A DNA stretch of 64,000 nucleotides. Source: Mantamonas sphyraenae. Taxonomy: Eukaryota; CRuMs; Mantamonadidae. The DNA lies in NCBI GenBank assembly GCA_026936335.1, contig JAPMXV010000049.1, forward strand, positions 310,001 through 374,000, in the 5' to 3' direction. This document shows positions 1 to 11,056 of this stretch, piece by piece. Both the position numbers and the translations under genes were made by a program. The notes beneath the pieces are model-generated. The model worked only from the letters and a program-made list of their open reading frames with translations, had not been told where the DNA came from and made no database searches. Each line of letters opens with the position of its first letter. Position 1 is the first letter of the stretch.

Positions 1-1532
1 CTCATTCTACGCCCGCTTGACTGTGCGGCACTGGTTCCCGTGCCTCCAGACTCCTCTTTTCCTCCGTTCCCAGCGCCTGTGCTGTCGCTGCTGCTTGCCC
101 TCCGTGTGCCTCTACCTGTGGCCCCGTCTTCAACCTCCATCGCTTCCCCCGTTGCCTTTTCCACATCCTTCAGTGCCGCCTCCTCGTCCAGCTCCCCGCT
201 CATCAGCTGTTTGCTCACCTCGGCTGCAGCCGCTGCTGTCTTGGGCGTCGGCGGCATCACCCCCTGCAGCATGGCTTGCACCTGGTCGGCTGCCTGCTTT
301 TGCACATTTGCCACCTCGTCGTCGCTTAGCAGATTCAGTCGAATCACGGGCATCGTTCCGCCCTGCCCTGCCCCCGAGCCGCCCTCCTCCTCCTCCTCCA
401 TCTCCTCCTCCTCCTCCATCGACTGGTTCAGGTCTGTGCGTGGCTTGCGCTTGCGTCCACTTCGACGCACAGGCGCTCCGTCTGCATCATCGTCCTGCTC
501 GTCGTTCTTGGCCTCTGCCGCGCGCTTCTCCTCCTCCGCAACCGCCGCCACTGCTGCCGCCGCCACGTCCGCAGATGACGTCGCCGTGTTTGTCATCCCT
601 GCGCTTTCGCTTTGTCGTCGCTGGTACTCCGAGAACATTTGTTGGAAAAGCTGCACAGAAGGGCTCAGAAGCCCTGGCGACGGGATGGGCATGTTCAGAA
701 CGTTCTCGCCCCCGCTCCCCATGCCTGGCGTGGGCAGGTTCGTGTCCAAAGCCTCATCCATGGGCGGAAACGTAAACGAGATGCCACCCGTGGGTGTCTT
801 GGTCACCACGGGTGTCAGCGACTGGTTGTTCAACAACGCCAGGTTGATTTGCTGTTGCTGCTGTTGCCATTCCGACAGGGTTGTCGTGTCCACCGTCGAC
901 ATCTCATCTCGCTGTCGTTTCGCCTGGTTCCGCCTCAAATTGCTGTTCCAGTGGTTTTTGATCGCGTTGTCTGTGCGACCCGGAATCCGCTTCGCAATCG
1001 CCGACCATTTGTTTCCCAGCTCCCTGTGCGCCTCCACAAGCATCCTCTCCTCTTCTTCACTCCACGGACCCTTCTTAATGTCCGGGTTCAGCTGATTGTG
1101 CCACCTGTCCGTCCCGCACGCCCTCGTTTCCTTGCGTCAGCTCGTTGTTTTCCGACGTTTTCCCGCCCTGCGCTTCCCGCCCCCCTCATGTCACCAACCC
1201 ACCTTTCTCGACATTGTTTTCCGCCCCGGTTCACAAAGTGCTTTGAAATATACGTCCACTTCTTCGTCCCATGCATTTCTACCATCTCCCGCAGCTTGTC
1301 GTCCTCCTGCACAGGGTTATCTCGTACGTGTCAGTCTCTGCACTCCGACTTTGTCGCCTCCCGGTAACCGCCGCGAAACGGCCCTCTTTTCTTTTCCAAC
1401 CTCGCCTCCAGATTCCTCCGGTTGCTCCCTCCCTCCTCCTTCACACACTCACGCCCACCCGATCTGAACCCGCGCCCCTCTCCCACATACCTCTTTTGTC
1501 CAAGGTCTCTTTTTGCGCCCTCGGTGAGACAT
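1..1532 (-). CDS. R2R3 Myb transcription factor, 3' end outside the window
   Basis: This is a nuclear DNA-binding factor with two Myb repeats at its extreme N-terminus. I read exon 1 as 1491-1532 (starts [14 protein letters not shown]), an intron at 1307-1490, exon 2 at 1203-1306, an intron at 1105-1202 and exon 3 from 1104 past the left edge. The splices are phase 0 and phase 2. All six Myb tryptophans are present: PWTKEED, KKWTYIS and [10 protein letters not shown] in repeat one, and [15 protein letters not shown] and NAIKNHWNS in repeat two. The motif [11 protein letters not shown] is the recognition helix of repeat two. Downstream lie a Gln-rich patch, a short Pro/Gly segment, an Ala-rich helix, a basic cluster (RKRKPRT) and a Glu-run. 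The repeats resemble c-Myb R2 and R3, without an R1. The protein is still open at base 1, so the C-terminus is missing. Confidence 0.85.
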
Positions 1533-1705
1533 GTCGTTTGGCTCGTCGTTTGGTGCCGCCTGCGCTGCGCGTCTCGGCCCACACAGCCAGTGAGTTTTGC
1601 CACCTTGCTGCCACCCGACCACGCACACAAACCACCCGACCCCGCGCCATACTCACCCTTGCCTCACATTCACCCATCCCTGCCAGATCGTCGCCTGTGC
1701 TTGCA
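1533..1705. promoter_or_regulatory. Divergent spacer between Myb and TTRAY
   Basis: The two starts are 173 bp apart. The plus strand carries a consensus-looking intron at 1590-1686 (GTGAGT to CCAG). It could sit in the TTRAY 5' UTR, or join an upstream ATG at 1531 in frame to the ATG at 1706. No TATA-like element stands out. Confidence 0.4.
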
Positions 1706-4700
1706 ATGGAACTAAGCCGGGTAGCCTCGATCCGCTTGCCTCACGGCTTGCAGGACCAGGACATCAAGCACATGGTCTTCCATCCAAAGAGACCCGCTGT
1801 GTACATGGCTGTTGATTCCACTGTCATCGGTGCGTGCTCCCTTGCAGTTGCCCGTCCCTGTCCCGCCCGCCACCCCGCTCCCGTTCACAGGCCGACGCTG
1901 ACTCCCTCTGCCTTCTCCGCAGAGTTTGATCTTGCTTCCTCCTCCCGCATCTTTGAGTTCCCCCACGCAGATCTGGTCAGCCACGTCACCGTACTCAGCA
2001 CTCACGACGTCCTCGTCGCTGCCACCATCGTACGTCTTCTCGCTTCCCTGCTCCCGGTTCCCCAGCTGCCCCTCCCGCTGACTCGCTTCGCCGCTGCTTT
2101 CCTGCTTCCGCCCTGCCCTTGCCCACTGCCTTTTCAAACCCACCCGTTTCAGGACGGTAACTTTGCCGTCTGGGACCTCGACACCCATGAAATTATCAAC
2201 AACATCACAGCCAACTCCCGCAAGGAGCACAAACCGGTCGCCTGCCTGGTCGCCTCTCCGGTCAAGCCTGTTGTCTTTTACGCGCGTGTCGACGACAAGA
2301 CCATCCATGGCATGCATGTCCTCTCTCCGAACAAGGAACCTCTCGTGCTCGAAGGCTCTCGCAAACCCATTGTCCACCTCTGTGCACATCCGCGCAAACC
2401 CGTCGTCGTACGTTCTCCACCCACACTCGCATCTCACTCTCTCCTCCGACCGACTCACACCCTTGCCCCCAAACACACTCTCTGCTTTTCAGGCCTCTGC
2501 ATGCACAAACTCTGTCGTTCGGTTGTGGGACTTTCAGAGCGGCACCCTGCGCTACTTGATCGACGGTACGGTACTCTCTTCCCCCTCCCCACCTCCCGCG
2601 CACGCCGCCACGCGCACATACCCATCCCATCATTCCATCAACTCACCCCTCGTCTGCGATGTCCACAGCGTTTTTCGACCTCGACACCCTGTTTGATAAG
2701 AAACCGCGTCGGCTCGGTATCCACTTCCTCGCCTTTCACCCCACCAAGGAGCAACTCTTGGCAGGAGGCGAACGAGGGCGTCTCTCTGTCTGGGACACCT
2801 TTGGTGTCACAAGCGCCAAGCCGCTGGCTGTACGCCAGGCCTCCCTCAGTACCCTCCGCAAAATCGACCAAGGCCTGTTCCCTGCCATGGCCGCCGACAT
2901 GCGTGGAGGTGCGTTTATGAACGAAGGAGACGCCATCCTCGTCGTCAACGCTCTCGGTGACTTTCTCTCCCTCTGCGTTTCCGACGATCCCGTCCCCGCG
3001 CGCGACAGCACGTCGTCCGGTGCGAGCAGTAGTGGCAGCAGCTCAGGTGGCACCGCACCCTCCTACGACTCGCTCAACAAAGTCGCCAAAGCAGTCAGCG
3101 TCCATGCGTGTCATGACATCCACCACAGCGCCCACTTTATCTCGGACAACGTCCTCATCCACGAAGCCCGCGCCAATGGCCAGTTTCTCGTCGACCAAAT
3201 GATCCTCCATCCGGCATACGGCTGCTTTATGTTTAGTTTTCACGCAGCACACTCTCGCCCGCCCTACAACCACAAGGACAACGTGTCCCGTGTCCTGGCC
3301 CACAGCAGGCGCCTCTCGGCCACCGTCAATTCATACGACAGCAGCTCTGCCATGCTCACACATCAGCGCCTGCGGCCCAACCGTGGCTCCAGCGACTACC
3401 GCAAGGCCGTCGACTTTGTGTCTCCCACAAACTTGCGCGAGATCACCTGAATGACTTGTTTGACTCTGTGGAAACCTCCCACGGCGACCACCTGCCCGGC
3501 GAGGCCTTTGTTTCCCTCTATGTGGGGATCAATGGCTCCTTGCCCCAGACTGCGTTTCCTCTCCTGCATCCCATCGTGACCCCGACTGCGGCTCTGCTCG
3601 CACCGCCGGGCGAACTGGTCGACTACGCCAAGGACATCTTCTTCTTGGATCCGCGCGGCAAGGGCACCATCCAGCAGTACTCTTTGCTCAATGTCGAATC
3701 CTCGCAGCTGCTTGAACTGCCCACAGGCGACATTCCTGGCCATATCATGGTCGCCCACCGCTTTGTATATTCCAGCAACCAGAACGCCTGCGCCGTGTTT
3801 TATCAGGTGCGCCCGCGCGGCTCCGCTGCCGCTGCGGACGACTGCGAGTACCACTATCACATGTTCAACACTCTCGGCGAAGGAATCCTCAAGATTGACC
3901 TCGGCATGGACGGCACCTTTCTCGGAGACGGCGACAGCGCCATGCTCATCATCCACGCAGGCGGCCGCAGCGTCGCTCGCGTCGACGTGGCAGACGGCAC
4001 CGTGCTGAGTGAAACCAGCCTCGACGCAGCTCCGGCAACCACCTCGTCTGATTCCGAAAACCCAGAGTCGACCCAGGAGGGGCAATCCACAGCTGCAGAA
4101 ACAGCCTCCAAGGATTTCCAGCTTGCGCGCGTGTTTGCCACTCCGTTCCCAAATGCCATCATGTACCTGTGCACAGACAACCGGTTGATGTTCAGCAAGG
4201 CGCGCTCGTTTGCCGGCGTTGAGCATCCGGACTTGCCAGACGTAGACGGTCCGGTGCTGGCTCTCGAGGCTGGCGATCACGTGCTCCAGGTCGTCTGGCA
4301 GGAGCACAGCAACGTCAGCGACAGTTTGTGTGCAGTGGTGACCACCAACCATGCCATGATCCTGGACGCAGAACTACGTGTGCTCTGCACTGCGTCTGCG
4401 CCGCGCATGGGCTCTTCCGAGGTCAGCGTCACCCTGGAAGGAATGGGTGAGGTGCAAGCCACCAAGCCCCACTTCCATTCAGCCCTGTGGATGGGCCCCT
4501 GCCTCCTCATCAACACCGCGCAGCACATTCTGTACATGACTCTTGCAGGCGATCTCCACGCTCTGTGTTCTCTCGACGTCAACAACGCCGTCCTCGCCGC
4601 CGTACTCAATGACCGCATCCTGTACGCGTGCTCGGATCTCACCGGAGGCGTTGTGGTGCGTTCCAACGCAGTGGGTCTGCTCGAACCGCTGATTCTGGGC

Positions 4701-7700
4701 TTGGCCGCGCTGCCAGAAGGACGTGCTCTCGAGGCAGACGAGCTCACGCAGCAGCTGCACGACCTCATTGCACAGTACGATGCGCTGCGTGTAACCCCCT
4801 CCCTCCTCACAAGCCTCATTGGGATGGGTCACCCAGACCTTGCGGCCACGGTTGTGCGCCAGATGCCACACATCCGACGCGAGCACGCAAATCTCTTGTT
4901 CGAGCTCGCCCTGCAAGCGCACGACTTTAAGGGCGCCCTCGACTTGTTGCTGGACATGCATCGCGAGAGTGGTGCGTTTGAGAATGCGCGTGTGGACCCA
5001 GAGTCGGAACTGCACCCTCTGTTTTGCATGCTGGCTGACGTGGCTGTGGAGTACGGCCAATGGGACGTAGCTCGCAAGACGTTGGCCAAGATGAATTGTG
5101 TGTGGCCAGTGGTGGATCTGTTTGCGTTCAGCAGCAAGAAGCACGGCATCCGTTCAGTCATCGCAGCCATGGACGAGCTGAGTCTGCCCGAGGCTGCACG
5201 CGACGCACTGGGCTTGTTCTCGGATACAGAAGCTCCGGTGCAGCAGGTGAGCTCGCTCGACCAGCTGCGTTCCAGCATGAGCAAGCTGGCAAGTACGTCT
5301 GCAAGCTCAGCCAAGGGATGCGCAGATCTCGCCGTGGTGCTCATGCACAAGGACGCAGAACTGCTGCATCAGATGTATAGCGTGCTGCAAAGCGATGGTG
5401 CAGACACACGTGACTTTGTGCGTTGCTTGGTTGCTGTTCTACACGCAGGGCGTGAGGCCCAGGAGGTGGCCGGCACGCTCATGGCCACTGAGGTGACAAC
5501 CAGCGAGTCATACCGCGAGTGGATGCAACCCGGCTCATCTTTGGCCTGGTCGTTTGTCCACGAGCTGCTTGTGTTGGAAGGCCGAGCGTACGCCGAGGCT
5601 GTGTTGACGGATGTGCTGCGCGACGTCGCCAACACGGCGCCAGAGCGCATGGAAATCAACAGGCGGCTGTTGGGTCAGAATGACGATCCACAAGCCAACC
5701 TGGCTCTGTTTTGTACGAAGCTGCGTGCCATCCAGGAGGCCATCACCTCGTCCACTGAGGCTGCACCCACCGTGTTCCGCGTCCTGGCCGGCTTGGCCAT
5801 GAGTGAGGTTGGACAGAAGTATCACGATGACACGTACGACGCCGTGGGTCAAACGCTGGTGCACACCTTCTGGGCGCCCCTGGTGTCGCGTCCGCAGGCG
5901 TTCTTCTGGTTCGACGGCACAAAGGAGGCCGCGCCATCATTGCACCACCAACGCATCTTTGAGTATCTAGGCATGGCATTGGTCACCTTTCCACCTTTGA
6001 CGCCTTCTATGAGCTGCCCATGGCCGAGTTGAACGACTTTCTGGGCAGTCGGTCTGACGCGATGCGCGGATTCTACGATCGCTTTGCCCTCGACGCCATG
6101 AACGCACCGACGGTGGACAAAGACGCAGAGGCGACGGAACAGGCGTTGGGCAGCCAGAGCAGTGAAGTGGATGCCCTACTGGTGTACCTGCAACGTGGCT
6201 TGCAGATGCTGAGCATGGCAGAGCGGCAGGAAATGCAGGTGGCAGAGGAGCGGTGGATGGACATGCGCACGTGGGATCACCTGCAGGTGAGCGAGGAGGA
6301 AAAACCAAAAGAGACAGAGGTGGCGCTGGCAAACCTGAGTGTGGAGTCGCAGGCAGTCTCTGGCGCGTGGGAGCTGCGTGTGGACAACACAGCTGTGGAC
6401 ATGCGCGTGGAAACAGAAGGCATGGACAGGCTGGCGCCACACAAGCTGGACATCCTGGCCGAGTGGCTGGCGTGTCTGAACGACAAGCCAGTCACGCAGG
6501 ATGACGCCATCAATGATAGCAACAGCGATCTGGACAGCGCAAGTGCGTTTGGCGACGAGGAGGACATGGCCTTCAACAGCGAGGCCACGTTTGACGACGA
6601 CGACAGCATGAGTGTGTCATCGCGCTCGTCACGTTCCTCGCGCTCGTCGCGGCTGAGCGGGTTCAGCTCAACCAGCGGACGCCGCGGAAACATGTCGCTT
6701 GAGACACCGGACACGTCGGATGCACAGAGTGTGAGCAGTCAGATGAGCACAGACACCATGGAGAGTGACGGAGATGGTCGGACGTGGGGCAGGGTCAAGG
6801 TGCGCAAGAAGAAGGATCGCAAGGGATCCAACGACATGGTCATCAACATCGGTAACTTGACAACACCGACGACGACAGGATCAGCACGAGGTGGACGCGG
6901 AATGCGATCACGTCACGGCTCGTCTGATCTGGCCAATTTCTCGTTGACCGTGCCTTCCGGAGATGCCGAGAAGGCTGAAGCCAGCAGCGACGCAGCAGAC
7001 AAAGCAGACAGGGAAGTTGAAGTCAGCAACGACAAGACGGGCAGCGAAGAGACAAGCGAAGGGCAGGCGAGCACACACAGAGAGAGCGGAGGTGGAAAGG
7101 GCAAGGACAGCATGAGCACGTCGCCCCTTGCACGAGAGTCGCTCAAGGCAAACGAAGCGAGCGAACGCGCACAGGAGCTGGTGAGCAACGGGTGGACACA
7201 GGTGGCCACGGAAGCTCTGACGGCAGCTGTGAGCAAGATGGAAAAGGGCAAGTTTGAGCCTGCGTTGGAAGACCTGGAGCTTGCCATTGCACTGTTTGGG
7301 CAGCAAGGAGGCAGCAAGATGCAACAGCGACTGAAGTACTGCACTCTGTACCGGGCGGCGATCCAGGTGTTGCACGAGTTGAAAGAAGGGGACACTCGCA
7401 TCGGAGCACTGAAGAAGGAGGCGAGCGAGGCGGATGAAGAAACGGCAAAGGCGAAGCGGAAGGAGGTTGTGCAGGAGCAGGCACGGCTGGCGGTGGCAGC
7501 AAAGTTTATGAGCGACCTGGGTCTGAAAAGCAAACACCGCGCGGTGTGCTTCAACACAGGCATCTCGCGCAACTTGCAGGCAGGCAACTACGGCGTGGCG
7601 GCACGTATGCTGGAGGTGCTGATGGCTCACGCAAAGGACAAGAAGAAGGAGGAACTGCAGAAGAAACTGGAGGCCTGCGAGAAGCGTGGGTTCCGTGACC

Positions 7701-7939
7701 ACACCTGGCCACGATACGAGTGCCCACAGTGTTCGACGGCTCTGTCTGGTGGAGTGCACAAGTGCCCCTCGTGTGGACTGTCGGTCAAGTACTGCCACGC
7801 CAAGTTTACTCTGCTGCGCGACGACGCTCTGGTGAGTTGCGCCATGTGCGAGGCAACGTACGACATGGCCAACGCCAACGCAGACAAGCCATGCCCCAGT
7901 TGCCTGATTGGCCAATTGAGTCTGTCGCCAAATTCGTGA
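1706..7939 (+). CDS. TTRAY: TSET coat complex TTRAY subunit, two 1-base frame breaks
   Basis: This is a large outer-scaffold subunit of the TSET membrane-trafficking coat, expected on cytoplasmic membrane. Exons are 1706-1829, 1923-2029, 2153-2407, 2493-2565 and 2669-7939. The N-terminus carries WD40-type blades (FHPKRPAVY, VIEFDLASS, FAVWDLDTHE, LAGGERGRLSVWDT), then a second propeller, an alpha-solenoid, a Ser/Asp-rich linker and an alpha-COP-like end (about 7180-7690, ending LEACEKRGF). The last 80 residues add four CxxC pairs (CPQC, CPSC, CAMC, CPSC). Blade order and phrases such as NDRILYA and NAVGLLEPLILG match plant TWD40/TTRAY proteins as I remember them. The frame breaks near 3447 and again near 5990. 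One added base at each (ACCTG to ACCCTG, CCTTTGAC to CCTTTTGAC) restores one frame of 1,943 residues. Without those repairs the gene would be split in three. Authentic alpha-COP is the alternative, but the N-terminus does not fit it. Confidence 0.8.
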
Positions 7940-8014
7940 TGGGAGGCGTCAGCACAGTGTGGACGAAGCGAACAGACTGAACAAAGGCGTTTTTTGTGTC
8001 CAGGTTTCATTTCT

Positions 8015-9760
8015 TCATTTCTTCACGCACGGACACAGGCGCTGGGTGACGGGATGTGAGCCTGCACAAGTGGGGGGCAGCTCAGATATGAGACAGTTGC
8101 CAAAGTTGCTGTCGTTTGGCAGAGAGACGTAGTTGGGAATGTCGGCGCCGGTTTCGATGCCACAGCGCTGGCATGGGAAGTGCTTGTCGAGCACATTGCA
8201 GCTGTTGATAAAAGCAAATTGGTCGGGAGCACAGGTCATGCCAGCCTTTTCGCAGGTGGTGATGCAGTCAAGGTTGCGCTGGACTGCAGGGATCACCTTG
8301 AGACCTGGGAGAGGGCGGATGCGCAGTCGTTTGGGCAGGTATGGACATTGGCGCTGATCAGCAAGAAGAAAAGTGGTGCCTTCGACAGTGAGGATGGTGA
8401 GATGGCGATGGTGCGCACGCGGGGTTTCCCAAATGCGAAAGATGCCCGCAAGGCGGCGAAAGTCTTCAACCACAAAGGGCACCAGGTGGACCTTGCCGTC
8501 TGCGGGCAGATTCGTCGGCCCCAAGTGTTTGACCTTGAGCGCAGGCATGACTTGTGCAGAGAGGACGAGCTGACGCATGGAGGCAGCGTATGCGTCTTGG
8601 AGGAGATGGTCGAGGTCGTTGAAGCGCACAGGCTCTGTGTTGAGCTTGATGTGCAAGAGGAAGCGAGCATACTGGCCACTGTTCATGTTTGCCCCCTCTT
8701 CGCCGATGTTGTAATTGCGGGAGACGTGTGGCACGACACATTCGCGGTCCTTGTTGATGGCAGGCGAGCGCAGCCAGTGATCCCAGTGGTCGAGCGGCCA
8801 TTGGGGCTCCAGCTCCTGCCACAGGGCTCGAGACATCATCCACCCAAGGCCAGGGAAGTAGGAGGTGCGAAACAGTTTGCGGTTGTCCAGGTCAAAGTAT
8901 TCAAAGCCGTTGTCGTTCCAGGAGCTGATGCAGAGCAGCGACGGATCACGCTCCAGCAGGCTCCAGGTCTGCTCAAAGTACGTGACAAAGTCGGGAGCAA
9001 AGATCATGTCGTCCTCGAGAATAATGAGATAAGTTAAGTTGTAGGTGGTAAAGGCGCGGTGGAGGGCGTAGCGGTAATGCTGGGCCAGCCAGGCGCTTCC
9101 GGGCTGGCCCGCATGCTTCAGCGGCTGCCGGTCATAGTTCCAGTGCTCCACGTACTGTTGACCCGGCGTGTGAGACACGTACTGACGAGCCATGTCTGTG
9201 GTGGCCGCATCGTAGCCGTCTTGGCTGATCAGCAGCGGATATTCGCTCGCACCGGGGACCTGGGGTGGTTTGGCAGCGTGTGTCAGAGGGGACACACAGG
9301 CAGACACACACACACACAGGCAGGCAGACACACACACAAAGAAGAATAGGGAAATGAAGTGTTCACCCCAGCCTACCTCTTTGAACGACTTGATGGTGGT
9401 CTCGAGGAGAGCGGGTCTATTGTAGCAGAGGATGATAAAGGCGGCGTTGGGGATTCGGGAGCTTGTGTGCTGTGCGGCAGGGAGCGTCAAAGCGCCGTGT
9501 GTGTGTGTCAGAGAAGAAGACCAATCACACGCAGGAGGGTGGGCAGGTCAACACACATAGGAGGACTCATTTCCGCGATGGATGGACTGTTCGACCTGTT
9601 GCTGCAGAGGATGGATGGTGCCTTGTCGCCAAGGCTCGTGGGCGTGACCCTCGGGGAAGCCCCTGCGGCTGCCAAGTCCTTGGGCACGGTCATACCAGTG
9701 GTAGAGTACCACCGAGTAGAATCCGATGGCCAGACCAAAGAGCAGCCACCAACGTCGCAT
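8015..9760 (-). CDS. GT13 N-acetylglucosaminyltransferase (MGAT1/POMGNT1-like) with MGAT5-like C-terminal domain
   Basis: This is a type II Golgi membrane enzyme predicted to transfer GlcNAc from UDP-GlcNAc to a mannose acceptor. Exons are 9557-9760, 9377-9469 and 8015-9259, all joined in phase 0, giving 513 residues. The first exon holds a short basic start (MRRWW) and one hydrophobic signal anchor. Catalytic features of the family follow: AAFIILCYNRP, the metal-binding ILEDDMIFAPDF, CISSWNDNGF and YFPGLGWMMS, all in the same order as MGAT1. After about residue 410 the similarity switches to a Cys-rich module (LDCITTCEKAGMTC, FINSCNVLDKHFPC, NCLISELPPTC, GSHPVTQRLCPC). That spacing recalls the Cys-rich end of MGAT5 (GT18), which MGAT1 lacks. 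It ends 75 bp from the TTRAY stop. The choice between MGAT1 and POMGNT1 activity is open. Confidence 0.85.
9290..9342. repeat. CA/GACA simple repeat in an intron
   Basis: A run of CACA and GGCAGGCAGACA units fills part of the second intron of the GT13 gene. It is low-complexity sequence and I see no function for it. Confidence 0.8.
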
Positions 9761-9834
9761 GCGTGGCTGCCTTGGAACGGGAAAGGACTTGGCGGCGCTG
9801 TGGCAAACACACAAAACCAATCCCGACGGCAACC
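9761..9834. promoter_or_regulatory. 74-bp divergent promoter region
   Basis: This is the only sequence between the start codons of the GT13 enzyme (-) and the small membrane protein (+). It includes a plus-strand ACCAATCC box near the + gene and no TATA-like motif. Both promoters must lie here or overlap the coding exons. Confidence 0.45.
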
Positions 9835-10688
9835 ATGGAGGGCATCGACGAATTCTTTTCCAAGAATGGGGGCATGGCGCTGATCAACTACCGCTTTGGG
9901 TATGCGCTCTTTATGCTGGTAGGTTTGTACGAGGGACAAGAGAGCGTGAAAGACGTGACGGGAGCAGAAAGAACGCCAAACCCCGTTTTCTGTGCCGATG
10001 CACACCGCTCCAGCTGCACAGCAGTGGACCTGGTCCAATCCGACAGCGAGACGGGTGCAATGGCAGCCCCCGGTGACCAGTGCGGCCGGCGGTGTGTGGT
10101 GTTGATGGCTCTAGGTGCCGAGCGTGTGTTGGGAAAAAGGGCCTTTGGTGCGCATCCCCTCCGCTCGCAAAGCAGCTGCTTTCTTGGCAATTGTGAACCC
10201 GCTTCACGACGCGACGCCTCTGCGCTCACGGACACAGCATCAGCTGACACGTGCATGTACGTGCGCCCTCGTGTGTTCCACAGGTGTACTGGTTCATCAC
10301 ATGGACGGTGGCAGCGTCGATCCTGGCCGAAAGCGTGGCTTCGCCGCTGTGGACACCTGAACTGCAGGGAATCTTCAAGGCAGACCTGGCCGCCACGCCC
10401 ACAGGCCCCATGGTGGCCATCCTGGCTTTCCTCATCCTTGGCTACGTGACCATTCGCCGTCGCCATGGTCGCAACGACCGCCGCAGCTTCCTCAACGCCG
10501 CGTACACCTTTGGCGTCATCCAACTCTTCCTGTCTGTTGTGCTCACCATCCAAACCGGTGGCTACGGCTTCTGGTGGGTGTTTCCCTTTGAGTTGTTTGC
10601 CCTGGTCTTTGATGGGTACTTTGTCCACCGCGTGAGGAAGTGGCGCATTGCGCAGGACCAAGACTACGGCCTCCTGCGTGACGAATAA
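9835..10688 (+). CDS. Small multi-pass membrane protein, family not recognised
   Basis: Exons 9835-9918 and 10284-10688 join in phase 0 to give 162 residues. The 365-nt intron is the longest short-gene intron in the window, and I found no further exon inside it. The protein has about four hydrophobic helices (around YALFMLVYWFITWTVAA, GPMVAILAFLILGYVTI, FGVIQLFLSVVLTI and FWWVFPFELFALVF). A basic stretch (RRRHGRNDRR) lies between helices two and three, and the tail is charged (VRKWRIAQDQDYGLLRDE). There is no signal peptide or catalytic motif. It begins 75 bp from the GT13 start and ends 82 bp from the AP180 stop. Membrane location is supported by composition only, and I assign no function. 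Confidence 0.75.
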
Positions 10689-10770
10689 GCCGATATACAG
10701 CCACACAAGTTACTCCACATTGTCTGTCATGTCGGTTTCATTGCGGTTGAGGTACACAATTGAGGTGAGC

Positions 10771-11015
10771 TCATGACCAAGCCAGGTCCCCAAAGGCGTT
10801 TTGCGGCACGCTGCGCTTTTGCTTCTGTTGCGCTTGCTGTGCCTGCTCTTGCCGCACCTGCGCCTGTTCCATCTGCCCAAATGCTTCGTAGTTGCTTCCT
10901 GATCGCATGCGGCCTTGCTGCTGCTGCGTCGATGCCAGGAACGGGTTGTTCGGAGACGGCGACGACAACGACGAGTTGCCAAATGATGAGCCACTCGGCT
11001 GCATGGGGCTGAGCA

Positions 11016-11056
<41 letters not shown>

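Noticed and set aside
17-1367. Long plus-strand frames over the Myb gene, rich in Pro and Ser
   Set aside because: They are the reverse complement of Glu/Ala/Gln-rich Myb exons. The minus strand has complete Myb repeats and working splice sites.
1370-1400. Alternative Myb exon giving EGRFAA before EDDKL
   Set aside because: It needs an upstream stop to be avoided and has no ATG. The exon at 1491-1532 supplies PWTKE and a start codon and fits Myb repeats exactly.
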